Source: RHLJ01 sp963974345
GTDB lineage: Bacteria > Bacteroidota > Rhodothermia > Balneolales > Balneolaceae
Length of the DNA stretch: 64,000 nucleotides
Direction: 5' to 3'
Assembly (NCBI GenBank): GCA_963974345.1
Contig: CAXBBW010000011.1
Span: forward strand, 1-64,000
Shown: one piece after another, positions 53,603 to 62,401 of the stretch
How the letters are laid out: the number at the start of each line of letters is the position of its first letter
Numbering within the stretch: position 1 is the first letter of the stretch
Position numbers and translations under genes: made by a program
The notes under the pieces: model-generated
The model's input: the letters and a program-made list of their open reading frames with translations, nothing else
Database searches by the model: none
What the model was told of the DNA's origin: nothing

Positions 53603-53630
53603 GGTAGCGATGCTCTGCGTCGTTACCTTT
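53603..53630. terminator. possible terminator between lon and the NTF2-like gene
   Basis: GGTAGCGA (53603-53610) and TCGTTACC (53620-53627) pair over eight positions, including one G-U, with a 9-base loop, followed by TTT. It stands between convergent genes, so it could serve lon. Confidence 0.5.
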
Positions 53631-53633
53631 ATT

Positions 53634-54104
53634 TTATTTAATGGAGATCCACTCTTCTTCCGTTGCCATCGCTATCTGATACTCCATCATAAGTTTCCAT
53701 TCCCCTCTAACTTTGGTCAACAAGCCTTGGAAATGTATTAGTACTACTTGAGGTTCTTTTCCATCTTCTTGAGCTACATAGCGGAAAATTCCAGTATCAT
53801 GAGCCGTTGTTTCGCTGTGGAGTCGCTCCGTGAATTTGAATACAACGCTTGCCTTCATTTTTCCCGCTTTAGTATCATCAAATCCTTGCTTCCAACCAGC
53901 CAATGCATTAGATATTGGATAACTTGTTCCTGAAATTCCATTTACCAAAACGGCATCAGGATGGTACGTAGCAGCATAACCTTCAAAATCTCCATCTGCT
54001 ACTGTTCTTGAAATTTCATTCCAGGCTTCATCAACTCCCTCCTGTGCAGTCAAATTGCAGTTAATAAGTAAGAGTAGAATTGTGATTATAGAAAGTCTAA
54101 GCAT
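53634..54104 (-). CDS. secreted NTF2-like/DUF4440 protein
   Basis: A 156-residue exported protein. A signal peptide ends near LTAQ, followed by an NTF2-fold of the DUF4440/SnoaL type (VDEAWNEISRTVADGDFEGYAATYHPDAVLVNG and the end VRGEWKLMMEYQIAM). The pocket may bind a small ligand, but no catalytic pair is clear. The start codon is only four bases from a 7-bp tandem repeat (54109-54162), so its leader or promoter lies in that repeat and expression may vary with copy number. Confidence 0.75.
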   Translation of the reverse strand: MLRLSIITILLLLINCNLTAQEGVDEAWNEISRTVADGDFEGYAATYHPDAVLVNGISGTSYPISNALAGWKQGFDDTKAGKMKASVVFKFTERLHSETTAHDTGIFRYVAQEDGKEPQVVLIHFQGLLTKVRGEWKLMMEYQIAMATEEEWISIK

Positions 54105-54108
54105 TTCG

Positions 54109-54162
54109 TTGGATGTTGGATGTTGGATGTTGGATGTTGGATGTTGGATGTTGGATGTTGGA
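54109..54162. repeat. (TTGGATG)n tandem repeat, 7.7 copies
   Basis: Seven perfect copies of TTGGATG plus five bases (54109-54162). Repeats with a 7-base unit are prone to slipped-strand mispairing. The array is in the divergent control region of the NTF2-like gene (minus) and rsgA (plus), next to the NTF2-like ATG. Confidence 0.95.
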
Positions 54163-54266
54163 AATTAGTGGAATGATATTAATAAACAAGAACTTTGTAA
54201 TCCTCTACAAAATTTATATTTCAAAAATATTGCTTGTCTATCTACTACTCTTCCGTATTTTCAGGG

Positions 54267-55184
54267 ATGCAAAAAGGAAGAATCATTCAATCTACAGGAA
54301 GTTGGTATAAAGTTGATTTAGGCAACGAAATTGTTCAAAGTCGATTACCTGGACGTTTCCGATTGGAGGGTAAAGAAGTTACAAACCCTATTGCAGTCGG
54401 CGATTGGGTTGATATTACTGTTGGAAAAGATGGGAGTGGTAACATTGAAAAAATCCATCAACGTGACAATTACATCACAAGGCAGGCTACACATGGACGT
54501 AGAGGGGAGCAAATCCTCGTTTCCAATCTCGACATTGCCTTTGTGGTTCAATCCATTAAACAGCCAAAGTTAAAAGAAGGTTTTATTGATCGGTTTTTGG
54601 TGACTTGTGAGGCATATGAGGTCCCTGCAGGTATAATCGTAAATAAAATGGATTTAGTGTCTGAAAACGGTGAAGCCTTTGTGGAGGAATTGAAAAATCT
54701 ATATGAGGGATTTGGCTATAAATTCTTTTCAACTTCTGCTACTGAACCAAATTCACTTAAAACTCTAAATGAAGAGCTTTCAGATAAAACTTCCGTATTT
54801 ATTGGTCCTTCTGGAGTTGGGAAGACTAGTTTATTGAATACCATCGATCCCAATTTTTCCGAGAAAGTAGGCGAGATTTCTTCATTCTCAAATAAAGGTA
54901 AGCACACAACTACTTTTGCAAAGTTAATTAAATTATCTAATGGTGGTTTTCTCGCAGATACACCTGGAATTCGGGAATTCGGTTTGTTTAATATTGAACC
55001 TTGGGAACTTTCTTTGTATTTCCCTGAAATGTTAGAACCCAGAAGAGAATGTAAATTTAATACCTGTACCCATTTACATGAACCTAGTTGTGGCGTAATG
55101 GAAGCATTTGAGCAAGGAAAAATTGATGCAGGTAGGTATGACTCATACATTAAGATACTTGAGTCGTTACAAACAATTAATTAA
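54267..55184 (+). CDS. rsgA: ribosome small subunit GTPase RsgA
   Basis: A circularly permuted GTPase that releases assembly factors from the 30S subunit. An N-terminal OB domain (about residues 1-70) is followed by the permuted G motifs, NKMDLV (G4), GPSGVGKTSLLN (G1) and DTPGIREFG (G3), and a C-terminal zinc motif with Cys and His in CKFNTCTHLHEPSCGV. I use the ATG at 54267, giving 305 residues; a TTG at 54234 would add 11 residues with no family support. Confidence 0.92.
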   Translation: MQKGRIIQSTGSWYKVDLGNEIVQSRLPGRFRLEGKEVTNPIAVGDWVDITVGKDGSGNIEKIHQRDNYITRQATHGRRGEQILVSNLDIAFVVQSIKQPKLKEGFIDRFLVTCEAYEVPAGIIVNKMDLVSENGEAFVEELKNLYEGFGYKFFSTSATEPNSLKTLNEELSDKTSVFIGPSGVGKTSLLNTIDPNFSEKVGEISSFSNKGKHTTTFAKLIKLSNGGFLADTPGIREFGLFNIEPWELSLYFPEMLEPRRECKFNTCTHLHEPSCGVMEAFEQGKIDAGRYDSYIKILESLQTIN

Positions 55185-55267
55185 ATACCTCAAATTGGGT
55201 ATTAGTTTTCCATTTTTTATTACTAATATTGGGTAAATAAACCTAAACAGGTAAACGGAGAAAAAAT

Positions 55268-56398
55268 ATGAAGAAAATTTTACTAAAATATTCAACAGCA
55301 GCCCTATTCTTAGGAGCTCTAACATTTTCAAACCCAGTACAAGCTCAGCTTGGAGACGCAGGAGAGATTCTAAAATCAGGTGCTGATGATGCTAATTTAC
55401 TTTTGAAAAGTTATTTAGATCCATTTGGGAAAGGATTTGGCGCAAGTATGAATACAGGCTGGTTTACTTCTGCTGGTACTCACAAAAAACTCGGTTTTGA
55501 TTTAAGTTTAAATGTGGGAGCTGCAATAGTTCCAACTTCAGGGTTATCTTTTAACGTAAATGATCTTGGTTTTAATAGACTTGAATTAAAAAGTGGTACT
55601 TCTGCAGTTACTCCAACTGTAAATGGGGTAGATAATACCAATACAGTTTTTGAAGTTTATAGTGATCCTTTTGATCATGATCTTAACCCTACTACTCCAG
55701 ATGAGAGAATTCTTTTAACTGAATTTGGAGCACCTGCTGGTATTGGATTTGAATATGTTCCAGCTCCTATGGTTCAGGCGTCCTTAGGTTTAATAAAAAG
55801 TACTGATATTACATTACGATTTATTCCTGAAACTAGCCTTGGAGATGATTTTGGAAATGTTGCTTTATTTGGTCTAGGAGTTAAGCACGGTTTGAACCAA
55901 TGGATTCCTGGAGGAAAATTATTGCCAATTGATTTATCCCTTCAAATGGGTTTCACACAATTAACTTTAACTACTCCTTTTGATGTGAACCCTGAATCAG
56001 GTTCTAATATCAAGAATGATTATGATCCAAGTACTTGGGATGATCAAAGTCTGGACTTTGAAGCAAATGCATTTACAGCAAATGTTATTGTAGGTAAAAC
56101 GCTTCCATTTATTTCAGGTTATGTTGGATTAGGTTTCGAAACCTCAGAGACTTCAATTGCGACTCCTGGCTCTTTTCCAATAACTTCTGTTAACGATGAT
56201 TATAATGGAACTACAGAAACAAGAGAAAAGAAAATTGAAGCTATTGTAGATCCAATTGATATTTCCATTGGTGGAGATAACAACCTAAGAGCTTTTGCTG
56301 GTGTTCAGTTTAAACTAGCTGTATTAAAGATTTTTGCTAACTATACAGCTTCAACTTACTCTTCATTTAACGCTGGTTTTGGTATTACTTTCAGATAA
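55268..56398 (+). CDS. DUF6588-family envelope protein
   Basis: A 376-residue exported protein with a signal peptide (ALTFSNPVQAQ). It matches the Bacteroidota DUF6588 pattern: DPFGKGFGASMNTGWFTSAG near residues 49-68, VGAAIVPTSGLSFNVND, and PAGIGFEYVPAPMVQAS, with a beta-strand-rich body ending in FNAGFGITFR, an aromatic-containing end typical of outer-membrane barrels. Function unknown. AACGGAG precedes the ATG, and a strong terminator follows. Confidence 0.75.
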   Translation: MKKILLKYSTAALFLGALTFSNPVQAQLGDAGEILKSGADDANLLLKSYLDPFGKGFGASMNTGWFTSAGTHKKLGFDLSLNVGAAIVPTSGLSFNVNDLGFNRLELKSGTSAVTPTVNGVDNTNTVFEVYSDPFDHDLNPTTPDERILLTEFGAPAGIGFEYVPAPMVQASLGLIKSTDITLRFIPETSLGDDFGNVALFGLGVKHGLNQWIPGGKLLPIDLSLQMGFTQLTLTTPFDVNPESGSNIKNDYDPSTWDDQSLDFEANAFTANVIVGKTLPFISGYVGLGFETSETSIATPGSFPITSVNDDYNGTTETREKKIEAIVDPIDISIGGDNNLRAFAGVQFKLAVLKIFANYTASTYSSFNAGFGITFR

Positions 56399-56425
56399 TT
56401 CACCTGACCAAAATTGATTTACAAT

Positions 56426-56457
56426 AAAAAAAGGCGCTCAATTGAGCGCCTTTTTTT
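56426..56457. terminator. bidirectional terminator
   Basis: GGCGCTCAATTGAGCGCC (56433-56450) is a perfect 18-bp palindrome flanked by seven A residues and seven T residues. It separates the DUF6588 gene from the convergent ABC ATPase gene and can act in both directions. Confidence 0.93.
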
Positions 56458-56478
56458 ATTGTATAACTTTTGTCTACA

Positions 56479-57204
56479 CTAAACTACTTCTTTCTTAGCT
56501 AAAGTTGGGTTTTCAATAGGAGTATCAGATTCAATAAGTCCATCCCTAAGTCTTACAACCCTTCTTGAGTATCTTGAAATCTCATCTTCGTGAGTTACCA
56601 ATATAATTGTATTTCCTTGACGATAAAGTTCTTCAAAAAGTAACATAATCTCATCGCCAGTTTTTGAATCTAAATTTCCAGTTGGCTCATCAGCTAACAA
56701 AATTGAAGGATTATTAACCAATGCACGAGCAATAGCAACACGCTGTCTTTGTCCACCAGAAAGCTCGTTGGGTTTATGGTCCATTCGATCTCCCAAGCCT
56801 ACTTTATCTAATACTTCAGCAGCTCTTTCTTTCCTTTCAGAAGACTTCATTCCTGCATAAATCAGCGGTAGCTCTACATTTGCCAAGCAACTTGTTCTTG
56901 GAAGTAGATTAAACGTTTGAAAGACAAATCCAATTTCACGATTACGAACTTCTGCAAGTTCTGCATCATCCATTTGGCTTACTTGATTGCCATTTAGGAT
57001 GTATTCTCCCGAACTTGGTGTATCAAGACATCCAATCATATTCATTAATGTGGACTTTCCTGAACCCGAAGGGCCCATTATAGCAATATACTCGTTCTCT
57101 TTTACATCAAAGGTGACACCAGCTAAGGCACGAACCAATGTTTCACCCATTTGGTACGTTCTGGTTAGATCTGTTATCTGAATAACTGGTTTTTTATCAC
57201 TCAT
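56479..57204 (-). CDS. ABC exporter ATPase, MacB/LolD type
   Basis: A 241-residue ATP-binding subunit. Walker A is GPSGSGKSTLMN, the Q-loop is VFQTFNLLPR, the signature is LSGGQRQRVAIARAL, Walker B is ILLADEPTGNLD and the H-loop is VTHEDE. This is the FtsX-partner type (LolD/FtsE/MacB domain). It is the last gene of a run with an adaptor, a TolC protein and two MacB-like permeases that lack their own ATPase, so it probably powers both. Confidence 0.9.
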   Translation of the reverse strand: MSDKKPVIQITDLTRTYQMGETLVRALAGVTFDVKENEYIAIMGPSGSGKSTLMNMIGCLDTPSSGEYILNGNQVSQMDDAELAEVRNREIGFVFQTFNLLPRTSCLANVELPLIYAGMKSSERKERAAEVLDKVGLGDRMDHKPNELSGGQRQRVAIARALVNNPSILLADEPTGNLDSKTGDEIMLLFEELYRQGNTIILVTHEDEISRYSRRVVRLRDGLIESDTPIENPTLAKKEVV

Positions 57205-57221
57205 TGAATTGCCCTAAAGTA

Positions 57222-58604
57222 TTAATTGTTCTCTTCGTCTTTATTATTTGCTACAGTAACTTTATCATCTTTTTTAAGCGTTCTAGAAAGTATACGATAG
57301 CTACCAATAACTATCTCGTCTCCTACTTCTATGCCACTTGTAATTTGAATGTGAGTATTGTCACTTATTCCTGTTTCTACGGGCATACGTAACGCAATAC
57401 CATCAACTACTTTAAAGACTACTTTTCTATAGTCTTCTTTTTTTATAATAAAATCATCATCTGTAGACGAAACCGCTTCAACTTTTACATCATCGTTGTT
57501 TTCAGAAGTAGCATTATTTGGTTTATCAGCTGCAAAATCTCTAACTGTTACAGCCTGAATGGGCACAGATACTACATTAGTAGCCGTTTGTGTTTCAATA
57601 TCAACGGTAGCAGACATTCCTGGTTTAAAATTAGGAACAAACGCATTAGCAGGGTTTTCTGGTAAATCAGTTTTTACTAGTTCGTCACCAGATAGACCAG
57701 GATTATGAGGAGTAACTATTCTAACTTTAACTTGATAATTAGTAACCTGTTCATTGGATCCAGCTCCAGTTATACGTGCTGAGTTAGCTATCTCAGTTAC
57801 AATTCCATTAAATTTACGCTCTGGGTAAGCATCTACTTCAATTCGGGTAGTGTCCGTCATTGATACATTTACAATGTCATTCTCATTTACTTCAACAAGA
57901 ACTTCCATTCTGTCGAGCAACGAAACCCTCATCATTTCTGTACCAGCCATTTGAGAGTTTCCTAAAACACGTTCTCCTTCCTCTACTGCCAATCCAGTAA
58001 CCGTTCCATCTTGAGGCGCTCTAATTACCGTTTGTTCGAGCTCTTCCTGAGCCTGACGAAGTTGTGCTTCTGCACTCTGAATTTGATACTCTGCAGCTTT
58101 GAGACTTGCTTTTTGAGAATCCCAATTAGATTTGGTTTGAATGTAATCCATTTCAGAAATCACCTTCTTATCAAAAAGTTCTTTATCTCTTTTATGAGCT
58201 GCTTCAGATTGAATTAAAGTTGCTTTGGCTTGCTCTAATCTTGCTTTTTGAGTAAGAAGTGCTGCATTTAAATTATCAATTTGTGCTTGGTAGATATCTG
58301 GTTTAATTCTTACTAATAAATCCCCTCTTCGAACAAAATCGCCTTCTTTAACGGCTAGATTAATAATCTCTCCTGATACATCTGGACGAATTATAACCTC
58401 AACTTCAGGTTGTATTTTCCCTGATGCAGAGACTACTTGTGTAATTGTCTTAAGTTTTGCAGTAGCCGTTTCAACTGAAGTTCCAACCTGCTCACCACCA
58501 ATTACACCTGTAACTTTAAGAACAACCCCAACAATTAGAGTAATTACGATAATCCCAGATATCCAGAATAATGTTTTTTTTGAAGATGATTTTTTTTGTG
58601 CCAT
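57222..58604 (-). CDS. MacA-like membrane-fusion adaptor
   Basis: A 460-residue periplasmic adaptor anchored by an N-terminal transmembrane helix (about residues 13-33). The order is that of HlyD/MacA: a first lipoyl half near residues 65-95 (KEGDFVRRGDLLVRI), a long coiled coil (about 95-200, with QIDNLNAALLTQKARLEQAK), the second lipoyl half (VIRAPQDGTVTGLAVEEGE) and beta-barrel and membrane-proximal domains. It should bridge the permeases and the TolC-like protein. It lies 17 bases before the ATPase gene. Confidence 0.9.
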   Translation of the reverse strand: MAQKKSSSKKTLFWISGIIVITLIVGVVLKVTGVIGGEQVGTSVETATAKLKTITQVVSASGKIQPEVEVIIRPDVSGEIINLAVKEGDFVRRGDLLVRIKPDIYQAQIDNLNAALLTQKARLEQAKATLIQSEAAHKRDKELFDKKVISEMDYIQTKSNWDSQKASLKAAEYQIQSAEAQLRQAQEELEQTVIRAPQDGTVTGLAVEEGERVLGNSQMAGTEMMRVSLLDRMEVLVEVNENDIVNVSMTDTTRIEVDAYPERKFNGIVTEIANSARITGAGSNEQVTNYQVKVRIVTPHNPGLSGDELVKTDLPENPANAFVPNFKPGMSATVDIETQTATNVVSVPIQAVTVRDFAADKPNNATSENNDDVKVEAVSSTDDDFIIKKEDYRKVVFKVVDGIALRMPVETGISDNTHIQITSGIEVGDEIVIGSYRILSRTLKKDDKVTVANNKDEENN

Positions 58605-58634
58605 GTACTTACCTTACTAGCCTTAACCTTTTTA

Positions 58635-60002
58635 TTAAAATTCTATTGTTTCGCCACTGAGCTTACCTAAGTAGAAATCCAGAAGTTTTTCTTGAAAAAT
58701 CAAATTGTACTGAGCTTGTGTGAAATTTGATTGTGCACTAACATAGTTTGCTTGAGCTTGACTTAATTCAATCAAAGTACTTGCTCCGACATTATAGCGT
58801 TCCTGCTGAGTTTCAAAAGCCTTTTCTGAAGCTATTTTTGATTTTTCTGACGCCTGAAGCTGCTTTTTGTATGATGTATAATCATTAAAGGCTTGTGTTA
58901 CTTCTTGTCTCACTTGAAGTTCAGAATTTTCTAATGATAATTGAGCGTTCTTCAAATTTACTTGAGCACTTTGTATGTTACTTATTCTATTCCAATTATT
59001 GAAAAGAGGAAAGTTAAGCGAAAAACCAACAGATTTACCTACTTCTCTATCCCAAAATTGATCACCGAAGCTAACTGGTTCGCCATTAAATCGTCTTTGA
59101 TCAGCATAACTACTACTTATTCCGAAATCTGCACTTAGAGTTGGAATTAATCTAGCTTTAGTTAGTAACAACTGATACTTAAGCCCTTCAATATCTAGCT
59201 CTTCACTTTTAATATCAGACCTTCCTAATAAAGCTTCATCAATAAGAGATTGAAGATTATAATCAACAAAAGAGATACTGACATTTTCTATGTCTGAAAT
59301 CGGGTTTACAAATTCATAATCTTTAACTGGATCAATCTGTAATTGCCTTATCAATAAAAGCTTATTCAATTTTAGGCTATTTTCTCTTTGCGTGACGCTT
59401 AGCTCATCATTTGCAACTTGAGCTTCTTGATTGTATAAATCTACTGACGGTCTTGAACCTACTTCAACTTGAGCTTGAACCTGTTCTAGTTGTTTTTGAG
59501 AGGTTACTAAATTTTCCTTTGCAATTTCTAACAGTTGAACGTCTAAAAGCACTTGAAGAAATCGAGTTGCCGTATTAAACATTACATTTTCTTTCGCTCG
59601 TTGTAAGCTTTCTTCTCTTGATAGCTTAGTCGTCTTACTAGTTCGAAGAGTTAGGATGTTATTAAATCCATTAAAAATTGTTATTGAACCCGAGACTCCC
59701 CCTCTAAGAGAATTTGATACAACATTAATTGATCGAATTTGATCTCCCACCTCTATTTGTGTTCTACCTTCCCCTGAGGAACCACTAAAGCTTGATGATA
59801 AGGATGGAAGAAAGTCTGCGTATTCACTTATGATATTCTTGTTTGCTAAATCGAGGTTATTTTCGGCCTGTTTAAGCAGATAATTATTTTCGAGTGCAAT
59901 ATTAATTGCTTCCTGAAGAGTAATTTTTTGAACGGTTTGCCCTAATGCAGAACTGGAATAGGTTAGAATAGCCAGTAGCACTAATGAGATGATTTTTTTC
60001 AT
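58635..60002 (-). CDS. TolC-family outer-membrane efflux protein
   Basis: A 455-residue outer-membrane factor. A signal peptide ends near SALGQ. Two OEP halves with long helices (for example LRQEVTQAFNDYTSYKKQL and NVGASTLIELSQAQANYVSA) form the tunnel. I use the ATG at 60002; a GTG at 60038 would add 12 charged residues before the signal peptide. It is 30 bases before macA in the export run. Substrates are not evident. Confidence 0.9.
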   Translation of the reverse strand: MKKIISLVLLAILTYSSSALGQTVQKITLQEAINIALENNYLLKQAENNLDLANKNIISEYADFLPSLSSSFSGSSGEGRTQIEVGDQIRSINVVSNSLRGGVSGSITIFNGFNNILTLRTSKTTKLSREESLQRAKENVMFNTATRFLQVLLDVQLLEIAKENLVTSQKQLEQVQAQVEVGSRPSVDLYNQEAQVANDELSVTQRENSLKLNKLLLIRQLQIDPVKDYEFVNPISDIENVSISFVDYNLQSLIDEALLGRSDIKSEELDIEGLKYQLLLTKARLIPTLSADFGISSSYADQRRFNGEPVSFGDQFWDREVGKSVGFSLNFPLFNNWNRISNIQSAQVNLKNAQLSLENSELQVRQEVTQAFNDYTSYKKQLQASEKSKIASEKAFETQQERYNVGASTLIELSQAQANYVSAQSNFTQAQYNLIFQEKLLDFYLGKLSGETIEF

Positions 60003-60125
60003 GTCTGATTTTCTTTTTTGTTGACGGTGTTCTTCCACGATGAACTAGTAAATTAGTTACATAATTTTCTATGATTTACGATTTTTATAACCTTTTACTT
60101 AAATGGTAAAAGTTTTAAGACGAGC

Positions 60126-60479
60126 TTACTCTTCTTTTGGTTCTTTTAACTTCTCATCAATGAAATCGAGCGCTGAATCTATAGCTTTTTGGACAATCCT
60201 TTTTTTCAGGGATTTCCCTATTGAATCTACAAAAGTACTACTCGTTGATGAGGAGCTCTTTTTTGTTGAGCCTCCCTTTGAACCTAGTAAAAAACCTAAA
60301 AGTAATGCGACTCCAAGTACTGGTAAAGGGTATTTTTTAACTACTTCTTTTGGTGATAAGGATTCAACCATACCACCTTTTACATTGTCAATGGATTGAT
60401 CTAAGCCCTCTTGAATTCGAGCCAAATTAGATTCCAACTGTTGTTTTTTTTCTGTGATTTTATTTTGAGCCTTACTCAT
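60126..60479 (-). CDS. small membrane protein of a stress-type trio
   Basis: A 117-residue protein. The N-terminal ~45 residues are amphipathic (KKQQLESNLARIQEGLDQS), then a Pro-containing hydrophobic helix at about 50-66 (PLPVLGVALLLGFLLG), a Ser/Lys-rich stretch and an amphipathic tail. This resembles a YqjD/ElaB-like or YqjK-like small inner-membrane protein, but the family is uncertain. It overlaps the preceding gene by eight bases, so the trio 60126-61103 is translationally coupled. Confidence 0.65.
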   Translation of the reverse strand: MSKAQNKITEKKQQLESNLARIQEGLDQSIDNVKGGMVESLSPKEVVKKYPLPVLGVALLLGFLLGSKGGSTKKSSSSTSSTFVDSIGKSLKKRIVQKAIDSALDFIDEKLKEPKEE

Positions 60480-60891
60480 TTTCTTTCCCTTCTTTAAGCT
60501 CTTTTGATTCTAACAACTCTATTTTTTTATTTCGCGCTTCGTCCTCTAGAGATTCAAGAACCCCAGCCATTAACTGTTTCTGTATAGAAGTTGCAATTCC
60601 GAATGGTTTTGACATTACAAAGATCAAGCCTATAAGCATTAATGGGAAAGCAACTACTAAATATCCTAGAGCTTCATTCTGTAATATATCTCCGATATAA
60701 ATTGCTAAAGCTATCATCCCAAAGAATATTCCCGTTCCGATTATTGTAAACCCAATTATTTTTTGGATGGACAAACTAATCCAACTTGTAATCTGATCAC
60801 TTACATTTAGAACCAATAAATCTATTCTAGTTTCTATGTATTCTCTTAGTTCAGAGCTAAGTTGCTTTAATCTGGTGCCTAATTGATCCAT
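60472..60891 (-). CDS. YqjE/DUF1469-like holin-superfamily protein
   Basis: A 139-residue membrane protein with two helices (about residues 37-62 and 76-98), an amphipathic N-terminus and a charged tail. This fits the DUF1469/YqjE (phage holin superfamily III-like) proteins, which accompany YqjD-like genes in many bacteria and are thought to respond to envelope or osmotic stress. It is between the two other trio members with one- and eight-base overlaps. There is no evidence of phage origin. Confidence 0.75.
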   Translation of the reverse strand: MDQLGTRLKQLSSELREYIETRIDLLVLNVSDQITSWISLSIQKIIGFTIIGTGIFFGMIALAIYIGDILQNEALGYLVVAFPLMLIGLIFVMSKPFGIATSIQKQLMAGVLESLEDEARNKKIELLESKELKEGKENE

Positions 60892-61103
60892 TAATCGTCT
60901 GATCTAAAAAGTCGAGCAATTATAAAACCTACAGCTAAACCAGCTGCAACACTTAGTAGTGGATGTGCTCGAATCGAATCTTCAGCTTGCGTTTTAACCT
61001 CTTCAACGCGTTTTTGAAAATCCTCATCTGCTAAAATATCTTTTCCTTTATCTATAGCTCGATCTAAACGTTCGTTTAGATTTTGGATAATTTCTTCGTT
61101 CAT
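60891..61103 (-). CDS. YqjD/DUF883-like membrane protein
   Basis: A 70-residue protein. A charged amphipathic coiled region (residues 1-45) is followed by one hydrophobic helix, PLLSVAAGLAVGFIIARLF, near 47-65. The AAGLAVGFIIARL ending with a glycine-rich turn and basic/acidic tail fits the DUF883 (ElaB/YqjD) pattern; YqjD attaches ribosomes to the membrane in E. coli. It overlaps the next gene by one base and leads the trio. Confidence 0.75.
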   Translation of the reverse strand: MNEEIIQNLNERLDRAIDKGKDILADEDFQKRVEEVKTQAEDSIRAHPLLSVAAGLAVGFIIARLFRSDD

Positions 61104-61174
61104 AGTTTGCCCTGTTGATGTTATTCTTATCTATATAATATACAAGAAACGGCAATTCGTTCCGCACCAATTTC

Positions 61175-62401
61175 TTATTCGTAACGCAAACTTTCAATTG
61201 GATCTAATTTTGCAGCTTTAAAAGCTGGATATACACCAAATAATAATCCTATAATAGTCATTCCAAAAAAGCTACCAAACACTGACCACAAAGGTATGAC
61301 AGGTTCAGTATCAATTAAAACTGCCACATAGTTTCCTGCAGCTACGCCAAATATCAACCCAATTAAACCTCCTATTTGGCATACAAACACCGCCTCCATC
61401 AAAAACTGGTTTACTATTGCCTTACGAGTTGCTCCAACTGATTTTCTTATCCCAATTTCTCTTGTTCTTTCAGTAACTGAAACCAACATAATATTCATAA
61501 CACCGATACCAGCACCAAAAAGAGTAATAAACCCAATTCCAAAACCAGCGAAGTAAAGAATCCCAGTGAATACATCGAATGTACCTGTAAGGGAATCGTT
61601 GGTGATAATCTCAAAATCATTTTCATCAATAGGATTAACTCCCCGAATTACTCTCATTATGCCTGTAACCTCTTCAATTGTTTCTTCAATTTTAGAAATT
61701 TCGGGTGCCCTAAGTTGAATCCCAATACCTCTATTCCCTCCTCCATAATTATTTATACCAGTCGTATAAGGAATTAGTACAATGTTATCGAAAGAATTAC
61801 CGAAAATCTGACCTTTTTTGTCTAATAGTCCAACAACTTGATATGGGTTTCCATCAATTCGAACAGTTTTACCAAGCGGATATTCATTGGGGAAAAGTTC
61901 TAATTGAACATCTTTCCCTAGAACTACAACGTTTCTTTTATACTGTACATCTTCAGGGGTAATATTGCGACCCTCACCAAGCGTAAATGCATTATTTTCT
62001 AAGTATTCACTATTACTTCCTCTTACCCTTACATCAGGATCTGTTTCTAAATCACCATAGGATACCTTAGTAAAACTAAACGATGTTATTGGTGATGTTC
62101 CTACTGCAATGTTTACTCTCTCTTCAAGTTCTTCAGAATCATCAAACTGGATGTCTTTACGATTTCTTTGGCTTGCATCTCTTGGTCCCATCTGCACTGC
62201 GGGATTCTTTTGTAATGTGATTACATCACTTCCAAGAATACTCATTGTATTAGTAAAGAAATTATCCAGCACGGCAACCGCAGTTGTTGAAACAATTACT
62301 GAGAATACTCCAATTACTAAGGCTAACAATGTTAATAAAGATCGAGTTTTATTCGATTTTAATGAATCGGTTGCTTGATTTACTGTTTCAAAAATATGCA
62401 T
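61175..62401 (-). CDS. MacB-like ABC permease 2
   Basis: A 408-residue permease with an N-terminal transmembrane helix (about residues 20-44), a periplasmic MacB_PCD domain (about 50-260) and three C-terminal helices of the FtsX domain (VMNIMLVSVTERTREIGIRKSVGA motif at about 300). It lacks an ATPase domain, unlike canonical MacB. It is coupled to the paralogous permease upstream by a one-base overlap (TAATG), so a heterodimer is likely. Confidence 0.9.
   Translation of the reverse strand: MHIFETVNQATDSLKSNKTRSLLTLLALVIGVFSVIVSTTAVAVLDNFFTNTMSILGSDVITLQKNPAVQMGPRDASQRNRKDIQFDDSEELEERVNIAVGTSPITSFSFTKVSYGDLETDPDVRVRGSNSEYLENNAFTLGEGRNITPEDVQYKRNVVVLGKDVQLELFPNEYPLGKTVRIDGNPYQVVGLLDKKGQIFGNSFDNIVLIPYTTGINNYGGGNRGIGIQLRAPEISKIEETIEEVTGIMRVIRGVNPIDENDFEIITNDSLTGTFDVFTGILYFAGFGIGFITLFGAGIGVMNIMLVSVTERTREIGIRKSVGATRKAIVNQFLMEAVFVCQIGGLIGLIFGVAAGNYVAVLIDTEPVIPLWSVFGSFFGMTIIGLLFGVYPAFKAAKLDPIESLRYE

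Noticed and set aside
54113..54310. Plus-strand frame through the 7-bp repeat (MLDVGCW repeats)
   Set aside because: The peptide simply repeats the tandem DNA and then overlaps rsgA in another frame.
60472..60891. Phage holin
   Set aside because: The fold is shared with the YqjE/DUF1469 group and no lysis genes are near. The neighbours point to envelope stress proteins.
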